Of a stretch of 64,000 nucleotides of DNA, positions 49,159 through 58,228 are shown one piece after another (the stretch's first letter is position 1; the number at the start of each line of letters is the position of its first letter). The stretch is taken from the NCBI RefSeq assembly GCF_004519335.1, contig NZ_SOZD01000001.1:62001-126000 (forward strand), given 5' to 3'. The translations under genes and the position numbers were made by a program. The notes beneath the pieces are model-generated. The model was not told where the DNA came from. It searched no databases and was given only the letters and a program-made list of their open reading frames with translations. Origin of the DNA: Jiella endophytica (GTDB lineage Bacteria; Pseudomonadota; Alphaproteobacteria; Rhizobiales; Rhizobiaceae).

Positions 49159-49911
49159 TTGAACATCGACGCCCCATCGAGCGACAGGCCGGCGGATGCC
49201 GCGAGCGAGCGCAGGGATGCCTTGCGGGCGCTGCTGCCGGTGCTGCTCGCGGTCCTGCCCTTCGGCATGGTCTATGGCGCAGTCGCGGTGCAGAAGGGGC
49301 TGACGACCGCCGAGGCGCTCGGCTTTTCCGGCGCGATCTTCGCCGGCGCCTCGCAGCTCGCGGCGCTCGAACTGATGGGCATCGGCGCGCCGATCTGGTC
49401 GATCCTTTTGACGGTCTTCGCGCTGAACTTCCGCCATGTGCTCTATTCGGCGTCGATCAGCCGGCATCTGGGCGGGTTTTCCCCGGTGCAGAAGGCGCTC
49501 GCCTTCTTTCTGCTGGTGGATCCGCTGTTCGGATCGGCGGAGGTACGCGCGGCACAGCGGCGGCTGACGCCGACATTCTACTTCACCTACGGCGTCACGC
49601 TCTATTGCAGCTGGCTGCTGGCGACCCTTGCCGGGGCGAGTTTCGGGCGGCTGATCGAGGACCCCGACGCCTTCGGTCTCGATTTCGTGCTGCCGGTCTA
49701 TTTCCTCGGCCTCGTCATGAGCTTTCGCCGGCGGGCATCCTTCTATCCCGTTGCCGGCACCAGCCTCGTCGTCTCGGTCATCGCCTACTGGCTGGCCGGG
49801 CCGCCCTGGCATGTCAGCCTCGGCGGGCTCGCCGGCATTGCCGTCGCCGCGGTCATCGGCCCGCCCAAACGCCAGGCCGGGCGCGAGACGCGGCGGGGAG
49901 TGGCGTCGTGA
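49159..49911 (+). CDS. azlC: AzlC family branched-chain amino acid exporter, large subunit
   Basis: An inner membrane protein of about 250 residues with several hydrophobic segments: VLLAVLPFGMVYGAVAV, EALGFSGAIFAGASQLAAL and ILLTVFALNFRHVLYSASIS are AzlC hallmarks. With AzlD it exports branched-chain amino acids or analogues (azaleucine resistance, YgaZH-like). TTG 49159 is the most likely start by length, but no good ribosome binding site is seen and an upstream ATG at 49051 is in frame. It overlaps azlD by GTGA. Confidence 0.88.
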   Translation: MNIDAPSSDRPADAASERRDALRALLPVLLAVLPFGMVYGAVAVQKGLTTAEALGFSGAIFAGASQLAALELMGIGAPIWSILLTVFALNFRHVLYSASISRHLGGFSPVQKALAFFLLVDPLFGSAEVRAAQRRLTPTFYFTYGVTLYCSWLLATLAGASFGRLIEDPDAFGLDFVLPVYFLGLVMSFRRRASFYPVAGTSLVVSVIAYWLAGPPWHVSLGGLAGIAVAAVIGPPKRQAGRETRRGVAS

Positions 49912-50243
49912 ACGGCGAACCTCTGCTCTCCGAGGGCGCCTGGTCGGTCGGCTCGATCTGGTTCATCATCCTCGCCGCCGGCGCTCTGACCTATGTGACG
50001 CGCTTCGGCGGCCACATCCTGATCCAGCTTCTCGGCACCATCCCGCCCCGCGCCTCGGCAGCGCTCGACGCTGTCCCTGCGGCGGTGATGACGGCGATCG
50101 TCGCACCGGTGCTCGTCTCCGGCGACTGGGCCGAGCGGGTCGCCATCGTCGTCTGCACGGTCCTGTCCTTCCGGTTGCCGCTGATCGTCGTCGTCGTCAT
50201 CGGCACCGTCATGGTCGCTGCGGCGCGGGCGCTGTTGACGTGA
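49908..50243 (+). CDS. azlD: AzlD family small transport subunit
   Basis: A 111-residue membrane partner of AzlC with three or four helices: WFIILAAGALTYVTRFGGHILI, PRASAALDAVPAAVMTAIVAPVLV and LPLIVVVVIGTVMVAAARALL. GTG start overlapping the azlC stop, so the two are made together. The typical TRF motif of AzlD is present (YVTRFGG). It is convergent with the cytochrome gene 12 bases beyond its stop. Confidence 0.88.
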   Translation: MNGEPLLSEGAWSVGSIWFIILAAGALTYVTRFGGHILIQLLGTIPPRASAALDAVPAAVMTAIVAPVLVSGDWAERVAIVVCTVLSFRLPLIVVVVIGTVMVAAARALLT

Positions 50244-50255
50244 GCTGACGGCCAT

Positions 50256-50789
50256 TCACACCGTGCCCGGCACGAAGATCCGCTTCAGGACGTTGGTCTT
50301 GAACCAGAACTGCTGGGCCAGCGCGCCCACCACATGCAGCCCGATCAGAATCAGGAGCGGCGTCCACATGAGTTCGTGGACCTCGCCTGCCTCGCCGATG
50401 ACAAGGAACCAGGCAACCAGACCGGCGATCGGCATGAGGATCAGGATCGCGTAGATCAGGCCGTGGGTGATCCTGGCGAGCCAGGACGCCCAGGTCGGTT
50501 CTTCGGCGGGGTAGGGCGGCCGGCCGTGGGCGAAGCGGTCCCACAGCCGGACCAGCGCCGCGACGAGCACCAGCGTTCCGGCAATGATGTGCACCCAGCC
50601 CCAGGTCTCGGTCGCCGCGTCGATCTCGGTGCCGCGACGCGTGGCGCGCCACATGTCGACCATCCATTCGTGGTCGATGAACTGGACGATGATCAGCACG
50701 ACGATCGTCCAGTGCAGCGCCACGCTGAGAGAGGACCAGCCCGTCGAACGCGGGGCTGAGACGGGAGTGGGGTTGGCTGAAGCAGTCAT
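50256..50789 (-). CDS. Cytochrome b561 family protein
   Basis: A 177-residue four-helix di-heme membrane cytochrome. Heme-ligand His residues are visible in SVALHWTIVVLIIVQF, WGWVHIIAGTLVLVAAL, ARITHGLIYAILILMPIAGL and LIGLHVVGALAQQFWF. Such proteins move electrons between quinol and acceptors such as superoxide (CybB-like) or serve dehydrogenases. The 193 bases upstream, to the VWA gene, are AT-richer in part and hold no clear gene. Confidence 0.88.
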   Translation of the reverse strand: MTASANPTPVSAPRSTGWSSLSVALHWTIVVLIIVQFIDHEWMVDMWRATRRGTEIDAATETWGWVHIIAGTLVLVAALVRLWDRFAHGRPPYPAEEPTWASWLARITHGLIYAILILMPIAGLVAWFLVIGEAGEVHELMWTPLLILIGLHVVGALAQQFWFKTNVLKRIFVPGTV

Positions 50790-50982
50790 TCGCCGGCGAT
50801 CCTGTAGAGACAGTTCTGGAGGAGGCCGCGGCTGCGGATGCTGACGGCCTGTCGATAGCGCCGCACTATCTGTGCAGCGAGCTCATCAGGCAAAATAAGA
50901 ATCGTTACAATCTGCACCAGTGGCAAGGTGCCGCGCCTTGCGTCCCGGCGATCTGCCCGAAAAGCGGCGGTGCGCCTGGCTT

Positions 50983-52173
50983 TCAGCGCGCGAGTTCGCG
51001 CGTCGCCGCCTCGATGCCGGCAAGCGTCAGCGGAAACATCCGTCCGTCCATCGCCTCGCGGATCATGCCGACCGACTGGGTGTAGTCCCAGTAGCGCTGG
51101 TTCGACGGGTTGAGCCAGGCGGCCTTCGACCACTTGGCCGTCAGCCTGTCCAGCCAGACGCCGCCAGGCTCGGCGTTCCAGTGCTCGACCGAGCCTCCGG
51201 GCATGGCGATCTCATAGGGGCTCATCGCCGCGTCGCCGACGAACAGCGCCTTGTAGTCCGGGCCATAGGTGCGGATCACCTCCTCGGTCGGGGTGACCTC
51301 GGCGTGTCTGCGGCGATTGTCCTTCCACAGCCGCTCATAGGGGCAGTTGTGGAAATAGAAGAAGTCGAGGTGCTTGAACTCGGCCCGTGCCGCGGAAAAC
51401 AGCTGCTCGACCTCGCGCACGTGATCGTCCATCGAGCCGCCAACATCGAGGAAGAGCAGGAGCTTCACGGCGTTGTGGCGCTCGGGGCGGGTCTTCACGT
51501 CGAGATAGCCCTTGCGGGCGGTGGAATCGATCGTCGCGTCGAGCGCGAATTCCTCTTGCGAGCCCTGGCGAACCCAGCGTCGCAAGCGCTTCATCGCGAT
51601 GCGGATGTTGCGGGTGCCGAGCTCGACGTCGTCGTCGAAATCCCGGAATTCGCGCTTGTCCCAGACCTTGACGGCGCGGCGGTGCCGGCTTTCGTTCTGG
51701 CCGATGCGCACTCCCTCGGGATTGTAGCCATAGGCGCCGAAAGGCGAAGTGCCGCCTGTGCCGACCCATTTGTTGCCGCCCTGATGGCGGCCTTTCTGCT
51801 CTTCCAGCCGCTGCCTCAGCGTCTCCATCAGCTTGTCGAAGCCGCCGAGGCCCTCGACCAGCTTTTTCTCCTCCTCGGTGAGATGCTTCTCGGCGAGCCG
51901 GCGCAGCCACTCTTCGGGAAGCTCACGCGCGGCGATCTCGCCCTCCGCCGCCCCCGAGACGGCCTCGACGCCCTTGAAGACATCGGCGAACACCCGGTCG
52001 AACCGGTCGACGAAGCGCTCGTCCTTCACCAGGCACGCGCGGGCAAGGAAATAGAAGGCCTCGACGTCATAGGCGACGAGATCGGCCTGCATCGCTTCGA
52101 GCAGCTGCAGGTGCTCGCGCAGCGTCACCGGGACGCCGACGGCCTTGAGCTTGAGGAAGAAGGTCAGGAACAT
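50983..52173 (-). CDS. VWA domain protein, CoxE-like
   Basis: A 396-residue protein of the CoxE-like von Willebrand A family. The N-terminal part is helical (FFLKLKAVGVPVTLREHLQLLEAM, DRFDRVFADVFKGVEAV). The middle holds GGTSPFGAYGYNPEGVRIGQNESRHR, typical of the group, and the C-terminal VWA domain has a metal site LLLFLDVGGSMDDHVREVEQLF, where the usual DxSxS is DVGGS. Such proteins work with a MoxR AAA+ ATPase as a chaperone or metal inserter (CoxD/CoxE in CO dehydrogenase maturation). No MoxR gene adjoins it here. ATG 52173 fits the family start MFLTFF. Confidence 0.85.
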   Translation of the reverse strand: MFLTFFLKLKAVGVPVTLREHLQLLEAMQADLVAYDVEAFYFLARACLVKDERFVDRFDRVFADVFKGVEAVSGAAEGEIAARELPEEWLRRLAEKHLTEEEKKLVEGLGGFDKLMETLRQRLEEQKGRHQGGNKWVGTGGTSPFGAYGYNPEGVRIGQNESRHRRAVKVWDKREFRDFDDDVELGTRNIRIAMKRLRRWVRQGSQEEFALDATIDSTARKGYLDVKTRPERHNAVKLLLFLDVGGSMDDHVREVEQLFSAARAEFKHLDFFYFHNCPYERLWKDNRRRHAEVTPTEEVIRTYGPDYKALFVGDAAMSPYEIAMPGGSVEHWNAEPGGVWLDRLTAKWSKAAWLNPSNQRYWDYTQSVGMIREAMDGRMFPLTLAGIEAATRELAR

Positions 52174-52317
52174 GGCGCCGATGGTAGTGCGTTCGTTGTC
52201 CCAAGGCGAGCGACGAAAGACCGGATCGAAAAGGCCTTGATTCAGAAAGGCCGGGCCACCTTCTCGGTTGGCCCGGCCCATCGGATTGTAGTCAAGAGGT
52301 ATGCCCGCAAACGGATC

Positions 52318-52539
52318 TTACCTCGATGGTTCGTCCGCTTCCTCATCGCCATCGACAGCCTCGGCCGGCCGTCGCTCTGGCTCGCCGCCAAGGCGGTCGA
52401 TGCTGCCCGGCCGGTCGAAGGCGTTGTCCTCGCTCGGCCGCGCCTTGGGTGCGTCGCGGCGGTAGCCGAGATCCTGGTCGCGATCCTGCGCGTCGGGATT
52501 GTTCTGCTGGTTGTCGAATTTGTCCGGCGCGTTGCTCAT
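52318..52539 (-). CDS. Small acidic disordered protein
   Basis: A 73-residue very hydrophilic protein (MSNAPDKFDNQQNNPDAQ, then many Asp, Arg and Pro), with no hydrophobic core, so probably unfolded alone. ATG 52539 has a GG-rich site (GGAAAGGACCGG) seven bases upstream, and the codons follow the local bias. I do not know the family. It lies upstream of the VWA gene on the same strand, 144 bases away. Confidence 0.5.
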   Translation of the reverse strand: MSNAPDKFDNQQNNPDAQDRDQDLGYRRDAPKARPSEDNAFDRPGSIDRLGGEPERRPAEAVDGDEEADEPSR

Positions 52540-52691
52540 CGTCCGGTCCTTTCCCTGCCACTGGTTGCCGCACCGTCGCAGATTCCTGCGGCCCGGTGCC
52601 TCAGCGCTAACCAACGGCTGCAGCCTTCGTTCCGCTCCCTTATATGCGCACCAGCGTAAGAATGTCATTTTAACTTATAAATTGCGCGTAC

Positions 52692-52701
52692 TTTACGTAA
52701 A
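52692..52701. promoter_or_regulatory. Palindrome in the AT-rich promoter region of the chemoreceptor gene
   Basis: TTTACGTAAA is a perfect 10-base palindrome inside an AT-rich patch (about 52660-52770) between divergent genes. It may be an operator. The chemoreceptor start is 150 bases on. Confidence 0.3.
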
Positions 52702-52850
52702 TGCAACTATTGCCGATGACACCAAATCTTAAATCACGCCGATTTATTGCCTTGGCTAAAGTTGGACTGAACGCAAGTGAAATCCCGGTAAGGCTTCAGA
52801 TATATTGGAGCCTCGAATTTCTGTTTCGCCAAAGAGACGAGGGACGACGC

Positions 52851-54824
52851 ATGAGCGCCAGATCGAAGCGCCTTCAGAAGACCATCTCGATCGCCATCGT
52901 TTCGGCGATCGCCGCAATTCTCTGCGGCGAAATCGTCGTCGACCGGATGCATGAAGCGAACATCGCCCGCCTGCGGGAGACGACGGCTTCCGAGCTCGCA
53001 TTCGCGCGCAAGTCTCTCGATCTCGCGGTCCTGCAGAAGGAAATTCAGATCGACGTCGTCCAGGTGCAGCAGTTCCTGACCGACGTTTCGGCGACGCGCG
53101 GCCTCGACGGTCTGGCGGACGGTTTCGATCTGGCCAAGGAACATGCCGAATCCTTTGCCGGCAATCTCGCCGCCGCACGCGATCTCGCGACGGGCCTCGA
53201 CGCCAGGGAGACGCTGGCGACCCTCGACGAACTTCAGACGGCGTTCCCGCCATTCTACGCCCTCGGCCAGAAGATGGCACAGGCCTATGTCGCCGAGGGC
53301 CCGGCCGGCGGAAACCTGCTGATGGGCGACTTCGACGAAACGGCGCAGCGTCTCGGCGAGGCGGTCGACAAGTCGAAGGCCAGCATCGACGCTCTCCTCG
53401 AAAGGCTCGCCTCCCAGCAGAACGACGTTGCGTCCGACGCTGCGGTGAAGGCCGAAATCGCCTCCGCGCTGTCGATCGCCATGGGCGTGATGACGATCGT
53501 CGCCGGCCTTGCGCTCATCCTGTTCACGCGCCGCCGCCTGATGGCGCCCCTCGACCATGTCACCGACGCCCTCGACCGGCTCGCCCGCGGTGAGCAAGTG
53601 GACGATCTGGGCGAGGCCGGGCGCCGCGACGAGGTCGGTGATCTCGCCCGGGCCTTCCAGGCTTTCAAGCGCGCCGCCGAAGAGAAGGCACGGCTCGAGA
53701 GCGAGGCCAATGCCCGCCGGGACGAGGCCGATGCCGAGCGCGGCCGCGCGGCCGAGTTCCAGGCCGTGACCGCCCGGGAACAGGCGATGGTCGTCGCGGA
53801 GATCGGGCAGGGGCTCTCGGCAGTCTCGGCGGGCCGGTTGGCCTACCGGATCGAGGCGACGTTCCCGGCCGCATACGAAGGCCTCAAGGCCGATTTCAAC
53901 TCGGCCGTCGCGACGCTCGACCGGACCATGGCGACGATTTCGCTCAGCGGCGAACAGATCCGCGTCGGCTCGCGCGAGATGTCCCAGGCGACCGACGACC
54001 TGTCGCGACGGACCGAACAGCAGGCGGCGAGCCTCGAGGAGACCGCTGCAGCGCTCGGCGAGGTGACGGACGGCATTCGGCGCACGGCCGAAAGCGTCGG
54101 CAACGCGCGCAACGCCGTCGCCCGCGCGAAGCAGGAGGCCGAGCAGTCCGGCAGCGTCGTCGACGGGGCGATCGCGGCGATGGGCAACATCGAGAATTCG
54201 TCGCAGCAGATCTCGCAGATCATCGGCGTCATCGACGAGATCGCCTTCCAGACCAACCTCCTGGCGCTGAATGCCGGCGTCGAGGCGGCGAGGGCCGGCG
54301 AGGCCGGCAAGGGTTTTGCCGTCGTCGCCCAGGAAGTCCGGGCGCTCGCCCAGCGCTCCGCCGAGGCCGCCAAGGAGATCAAGGCGCTCATCAGCCGTTC
54401 GGCGGATCAGGTGGCGGACGGGGTTCACCTCGTCGGCGAAGCCGGCGAGTCGCTGAAGGCGATCGCCGACCACGTTGCGACGATCAACGGCATCGTCCGC
54501 GAAATCGCCGCCTCGTCGGAGGAGCAGGCTGCGAGCCTTTCCGAGGTCAATACCGCGGTCACCAACATGGACCAGATGACCCAGCAGAACGCCGCGATGG
54601 TCGAGGAATCGACGGCTGCGGCCAACCATCTGTTGAGCGAGGCCGATGAACTGGCACGGCTGATCGGCCAGTTCGAACTCGCCTCTGCGCCCCGCCGGGC
54701 CGCGGTCGCGACGTCGCCGCGCAAGTCGAAGCCGGCCGCCGCCCCCCGGCTGCAGTCGGTCGGGAGCGCCGCGCTGAAGCCGGTGGCCGAGGCGAGCGAG
54801 GCCGCCGACTGGCAGGACTTCTGA
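52851..54824 (+). CDS. Methyl-accepting chemotaxis protein
   Basis: A 657-residue transmembrane receptor. First membrane helix about 9-26, periplasmic helical sensor domain about 27-200, second membrane helix about 205-224, HAMP ([20 protein letters not shown]) and a second HAMP-like stretch ([21 protein letters not shown]). The signalling domain's hairpin tip is at about 460-490 ([39 protein letters not shown]), which binds CheA and CheW. The last residues, DWQDF, fit the WxxF tail that docks the methyltransferase CheR. ATG 52851 has GAGGGACG upstream. Ligand unknown; no che genes nearby. Confidence 0.95.
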   Translation: MSARSKRLQKTISIAIVSAIAAILCGEIVVDRMHEANIARLRETTASELAFARKSLDLAVLQKEIQIDVVQVQQFLTDVSATRGLDGLADGFDLAKEHAESFAGNLAAARDLATGLDARETLATLDELQTAFPPFYALGQKMAQAYVAEGPAGGNLLMGDFDETAQRLGEAVDKSKASIDALLERLASQQNDVASDAAVKAEIASALSIAMGVMTIVAGLALILFTRRRLMAPLDHVTDALDRLARGEQVDDLGEAGRRDEVGDLARAFQAFKRAAEEKARLESEANARRDEADAERGRAAEFQAVTAREQAMVVAEIGQGLSAVSAGRLAYRIEATFPAAYEGLKADFNSAVATLDRTMATISLSGEQIRVGSREMSQATDDLSRRTEQQAASLEETAAALGEVTDGIRRTAESVGNARNAVARAKQEAEQSGSVVDGAIAAMGNIENSSQQISQIIGVIDEIAFQTNLLALNAGVEAARAGEAGKGFAVVAQEVRALAQRSAEAAKEIKALISRSADQVADGVHLVGEAGESLKAIADHVATINGIVREIAASSEEQAASLSEVNTAVTNMDQMTQQNAAMVEESTAAANHLLSEADELARLIGQFELASAPRRAAVATSPRKSKPAAAPRLQSVGSAALKPVAEASEAADWQDF

Positions 54825-54889
54825 GCGGCTTGGCGGCGGTTTTTGCCGCCGCTCGTTCAAGATTGCCCGAACTGTCGAGGGAGCCGACG

Positions 54890-54926
54890 AAAAAAGACCC
54901 GTCGCGGACCACCCCCGCGCCGGGTC
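54890..54926 (-). terminator. Rho-independent terminator (minus strand)
   Basis: Read on the minus strand, GACCCG-x-CGCGG pairs with CCGCG-x-CGGGTC around a short loop and runs into TTTTTT. It lies about 110 bases after the stop of the small gene at 55034 and ends that transcript, facing the chemoreceptor gene. Confidence 0.85.
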
Positions 54927-55033
54927 TCGTCGTTTCGGGAGCGGCGTTCCCACTTGCGTCGCCGCGCCGACGGGAGGAAGGCAAGCGGCCGTGCCGACGC
55001 TGCGCGGTCCCGTCGGCGAGTTGCCTATGGCCG

Positions 55034-55246
55034 TCAGGCGAAGCGGCGGCGGACGAGTTCCTCCAGCACATTCGGGTCGACCTTGTCGCAGGCCATGAGC
55101 AGGCGGGCGATCGGCTCGTCAAGCAGTTCATCGAGGCTTGGCTCGCCTTTCAGGCAGTCCGCGGAGAGGGATTGCCGATTGCCGCCGCGCTCTTTGATCC
55201 AAGTGAAGAAACTTTCAAAAGTTTCTGAACTCGATAGGGAATCCAT
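55034..55246 (-). CDS. Small conserved-looking protein of unknown function
   Basis: A 70-residue protein. ATG 55246 is taken (MDSLSSSETFESFFTWIKER); the longer frame from 55390 begins with low-complexity sequence. The C-terminal half, LLDEPIARLLMACDKVDPNVLEELVRRRFA, is helical and looks conserved in type. A real transcript is supported by the terminator downstream. Function not recognised. Confidence 0.6.
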   Translation of the reverse strand: MDSLSSSETFESFFTWIKERGGNRQSLSADCLKGEPSLDELLDEPIARLLMACDKVDPNVLEELVRRRFA

Positions 55247-55408
55247 CGTCTTCGTCCTCGTTGATGGCAGCCGATATGTGCCAGATTCGAACGGCGGGAA
55301 GATGACAATCGCAATATATCGGCTGCCCTCACCGAAGGGTGACGGGAGCCTTGCCGGGAGGAACCGCCCAGCCGACGGCGGGGTCCGCAACCGGACCGGC
55401 GGGGCATG

Positions 55409-55438
55409 AAAAAAGCCGCCGGACGATTGCCCGGCGGC
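55409..55438 (-). terminator. Rho-independent terminator of rplM-rpsI
   Basis: On the minus strand GCCGCCGG/CCGGCGGC (8 base pairs, 8-base loop) runs into TTTTTT. It starts 38 bases after the rpsI stop. Confidence 0.92.
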
Positions 55439-55475
55439 CGCTGCAATGGCGATCGCTTCGACCGGACGGTCGCGA

Positions 55476-55958
55476 TCAGCGCTTGGAGAACTGGAAGGAC
55501 CGGCGGGCCTTCGCCTTGCCGTACTTCTTGCGCTCGACCGTACGCGAGTCGCGTGTCAGGAAGCCGCCCTTCTTCAGAACCGAGCGAAGGCCCGGCTCGT
55601 AATAGGTCAGCGCCTTGGAGATGCCGTGGCGCACCGCGCCGGCCTGGCCGGAGAGACCACCGCCGGCGACCGTCGCGACGATGTCGAACTGGCCGTCACG
55701 ATCGGTCGCAACGATCGGCTGGCGCAGCACCATCTGCAGGACCGGCCGCGCGAAATAGGCGGTGAAGTCCTTGTCGTTGACGATGATCTTGCCGGAGCCG
55801 GGCTTCACCCAGACGCGGGCGACGGCGTCCTTGCGCTTGCCGGTGGCATAGGCGCGGCCGAACTTGTCGAGCTTCTGGACATGGACCGGGGCGTCGGCCT
55901 GCGGGGCAGGGACGTTCGCGGCGGTGCCGAGGTCTTCGAGTGACGAGAGCTGGGACAT
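55476..55958 (-). CDS. rpsI: 30S ribosomal protein S9
   Basis: A 160-residue S9 protein. The body has [39 protein letters not shown] and the invariant basic tail [19 protein letters not shown] that reaches the P-site tRNA. An N-terminal extension of about 30 residues is usual in alphaproteobacteria. The start overlaps the rplM stop by one base (TGATG), the classic rplM-rpsI pair. Confidence 0.98.
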   Translation of the reverse strand: MSQLSSLEDLGTAANVPAPQADAPVHVQKLDKFGRAYATGKRKDAVARVWVKPGSGKIIVNDKDFTAYFARPVLQMVLRQPIVATDRDGQFDIVATVAGGGLSGQAGAVRHGISKALTYYEPGLRSVLKKGGFLTRDSRTVERKKYGKAKARRSFQFSKR

Positions 55959-56422
55959 CAGGCTGCCCTCACATTCTTGGAGTTCATCGCCCGGACATCG
56001 AGCGTTTCGGGAGACTGCGCCTCGTGCGGATGGTTCGGTCCGGCATAGACGCGGAGATTCTTCAGCTGGCGACGGCCGAGCGGTCCGCGCGGCAGCATGC
56101 GCTCGACGGCCTTCTCGACGACGCGCTCGGGAAAGCGCCCCTCGAGGATCTCGCGCGCCTTGCGCTCCTTGATGCCGCCGGCATAGCCGGTGTGCCAGTA
56201 ATAGGTCTTGTCCCAGTATTTCTTACCGGTCAGGACCACCTTGTCGGCATTGACGATGATGATGTTGTCGCCATCGTCGACATGCGGCGTGAAAGTGGCC
56301 TTGTGCTTGCCCCTGAGGCGAAGCGCGACGAGGGAAGCCAGGCGACCGACGACGAGCCCTTCGGCGTCGATGACGATCCACTTCTTCACCACCGTCTCGG
56401 TCTTCTGCGAGAAGGTTTTCAT
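55958..56422 (-). CDS. rplM: 50S ribosomal protein L13
   Basis: A 154-residue L13 protein, an early assembly protein of the large subunit. Motifs are [61 protein letters not shown] and [18 protein letters not shown] 56422 is the family start. First gene of the rplM-rpsI operon; its promoter lies in the 186 bases before it. Confidence 0.98.
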   Translation of the reverse strand: MKTFSQKTETVVKKWIVIDAEGLVVGRLASLVALRLRGKHKATFTPHVDDGDNIIIVNADKVVLTGKKYWDKTYYWHTGYAGGIKERKAREILEGRFPERVVEKAVERMLPRGPLGRRQLKNLRVYAGPNHPHEAQSPETLDVRAMNSKNVRAA

Positions 56423-56608
56423 GGGTTGCCCCTGGATGTTGGTCTTGTTCTCGAGGCAAGCCTTCGGGGCCGCCATACGAAAAGGGCGGCCGACGGGCCG
56501 CTCTTCGTGGGGGCTTCCATACGGGCAGCCGATCACCGTGTCAACGCCGAATGGCTGCGGTGGCCGGGCGCAATCCTCTGACATGCAGGGGATTGGGCGA
56601 TAGTGGTA

Positions 56609-57073
56609 TTATTTTACCGCAATATTCCCGGCGCCGTCCTTGGCCTCTCGCGTCGGCGGGATCGAGTAGGTCGCGACGGCATGGCAGACGGTGGTGCCGT
56701 CGTCTTCGCCGGAAATCGCCACCTCCACCACTGCCAGCCGTTTGCCGAGCTTCAGGATCGAGGCTCTTGCCTCCAGCGTCCCCGGCGGCGGCTTGATCAG
56801 GAAGTTGATCGACATGTTGGTGGTGACCGCCAGTGCCACCGGTCCGATATGGGCGAGGATCGCGACATAGGCCGAGACGTCGGCGAGGGTGAAGAGCGTC
56901 GGTCCGGAGACGGTGCCGCCCGGGCGCAGATGCCGCTCGGCGGCGACCAGCTTCATGGTGACGAAGCCTTCGCCGATCGCTTCGACGGAAAAGCCGCTCT
57001 CCGGCCCCATCACCTGGGGAAACCCCTCGCTGAGAAACCTGCGCAGTTCCTCGACATGCATGACCGGTTTCAT
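56609..57073 (-). CDS. PaaI-family hotdog thioesterase
   Basis: A 154-residue hotdog-fold thioesterase. The active region HLRPGGTVSGPTLFTLADVSAYVAIL holds the acidic residue of the family, followed by AVTTNMSINFLIKPPPG and LAVVEVAISGEDDGTTVCHAVATY. Such enzymes cut acyl-CoA; the physiological substrate is unknown. ATG 57073 (MKPVMHVEEL) matches the family start. The C-terminal 15 residues are hydrophilic. Divergent from the small gene at 57178, 104 bases away. Confidence 0.85.
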   Translation of the reverse strand: MKPVMHVEELRRFLSEGFPQVMGPESGFSVEAIGEGFVTMKLVAAERHLRPGGTVSGPTLFTLADVSAYVAILAHIGPVALAVTTNMSINFLIKPPPGTLEARASILKLGKRLAVVEVAISGEDDGTTVCHAVATYSIPPTREAKDGAGNIAVK

Positions 57074-57177
57074 GCGACGCCCTCCCACAATCCCCGGACC
57101 GCGATGCATTGGCTCGGGCCGGTCTCCCGACTATGTTCAGATCAGGAACCGCCGGCTGCGGCAAGGAGGCACGCGCA

Positions 57178-57434
57178 TGGCGCCGATGATGAGTTCACTC
57201 ACCGACGCTCTCAGTCAGGCCAGTCTCGACGACGAGAAGGCGCGCAAGGCTGCTGAGGAAGCTGCCGACTGCGCAGAGAAGCTGAACCAAAGCGACGAGG
57301 GGTTCACCGCCCTCGACCGCCGCTTAAAATCTCTTCCAGTGAATGGTCGTTTTCAGTCTCGGGAAGACGCTGGCGGTCCTGTTCCATCACCCGACAAAAA
57401 GCTGAAAGCCGCATGGCCGAAATTCTCGAAATGA
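57178..57434 (+). CDS. Small helical protein coupled to an enoyl-CoA hydratase gene
   Basis: An 85-residue, mostly helical charged protein (LSQASLDDEKARKAAEEAADCAEKL) with a basic tail. A strong AAGGAGG lies seven bases before the ATG, and its TGA overlaps an ATG of the next gene as ATGA, both signs of a real coding unit. The family is not recognised. An alternative is that it is a leader ORF for the hydratase. Confidence 0.55.
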
Positions 57435-58228
57435 CCCCCGCGCCACATCCGATCGAGGTGCAGAAGGCTCCCGGCATCACCCGGATCGCTCTGTCCAGCC
57501 CGCCGGCGAATGCGCTGTCGATCGCCACGATGGATGCACTGTCCAAGGCATTGACTGCAGCAGCGAAGGACACCGACTGCCGCGTCGTGGTGCTCGCCGC
57601 CAACGGCAAGGTGTTTTCCGCCGGCCACGACCTCAAGGAACTCACCGCCCATCGGGCGGACGAGGACCGCGGCCGGGCCTTTTTCGAAAAGACGATGCGC
57701 CAGTGCTCGGCGCTGATGCAGCAGATCGTCCGCCATCGCTGCCCGGTGATCGCCGAGGTGAACGGTCTTGCGACCGCCGCCGGTTGCCAGCTCGTCGCCT
57801 CCTGCGATCTCGCCATCGCCTCGGAAGAGGCGCAGTTCCAGACGCCAGGCGTCAATATCGGGCTGTTCTGCTCAACGCCGATGGTGGCGCTGTCGCGCAA
57901 TCTCACCCGCAAGCACGCCATGGAGATGCTGCTCACCGGCGAGCGGATCGACGCGCGGACCGCCCGCGAGTTCGGCCTGGTCAATCGCGTCGTGCCGCCG
58001 GAATATCTCGGCACCGTCGTCGGAAAATACGCGACCACCATCGCCTCAAAATCGGCGGCGACTGTCCGGATCGGCAAGGAGGCCTTCTACGCCCAGGCCG
58101 AAATGGGCCTCGCCGAGGCCTACGACCATGCCGCCGCGGTGATGGTGGAAAACATGCTGGCCCGCGATGCGGAAGAAGGGATCGGCGCCTTCCTCGACAA
58201 GCGCCAGCCGGAATGGACCGGACGATGA
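57431..58228 (+). CDS. Enoyl-CoA hydratase/isomerase family protein (ECHDC3-like)
   Basis: About 265 residues of the crotonase family. It has SSPPANALSIATMDALSKAL, VVLAANGKVFSAGHDLKEL (oxyanion hole), VIAEVNGLATAAGCQLVASCDLAIAS (second oxyanion loop) and LLTGERIDARTAREFGLVNRVVP. The loop FQTPGVNIGLFCSTPMVAL suits the ECHDC3-like group rather than classic FadB hydratases, whose catalytic Glu I cannot place for certain, so the reaction is uncertain. Start 57431 overlaps the upstream stop; ATG 57413 six codons earlier is possible. The stop overlaps the next gene as ATGA. Confidence 0.85.
   Translation: MTPAPHPIEVQKAPGITRIALSSPPANALSIATMDALSKALTAAAKDTDCRVVVLAANGKVFSAGHDLKELTAHRADEDRGRAFFEKTMRQCSALMQQIVRHRCPVIAEVNGLATAAGCQLVASCDLAIASEEAQFQTPGVNIGLFCSTPMVALSRNLTRKHAMEMLLTGERIDARTAREFGLVNRVVPPEYLGTVVGKYATTIASKSAATVRIGKEAFYAQAEMGLAEAYDHAAAVMVENMLARDAEEGIGAFLDKRQPEWTGR

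Noticed and set aside
54823-54860. Terminator for the chemoreceptor gene
   Set aside because: The GC inverted repeat just after the stop has T bases in its loop but none after the stem. The clear terminator here faces the other way.
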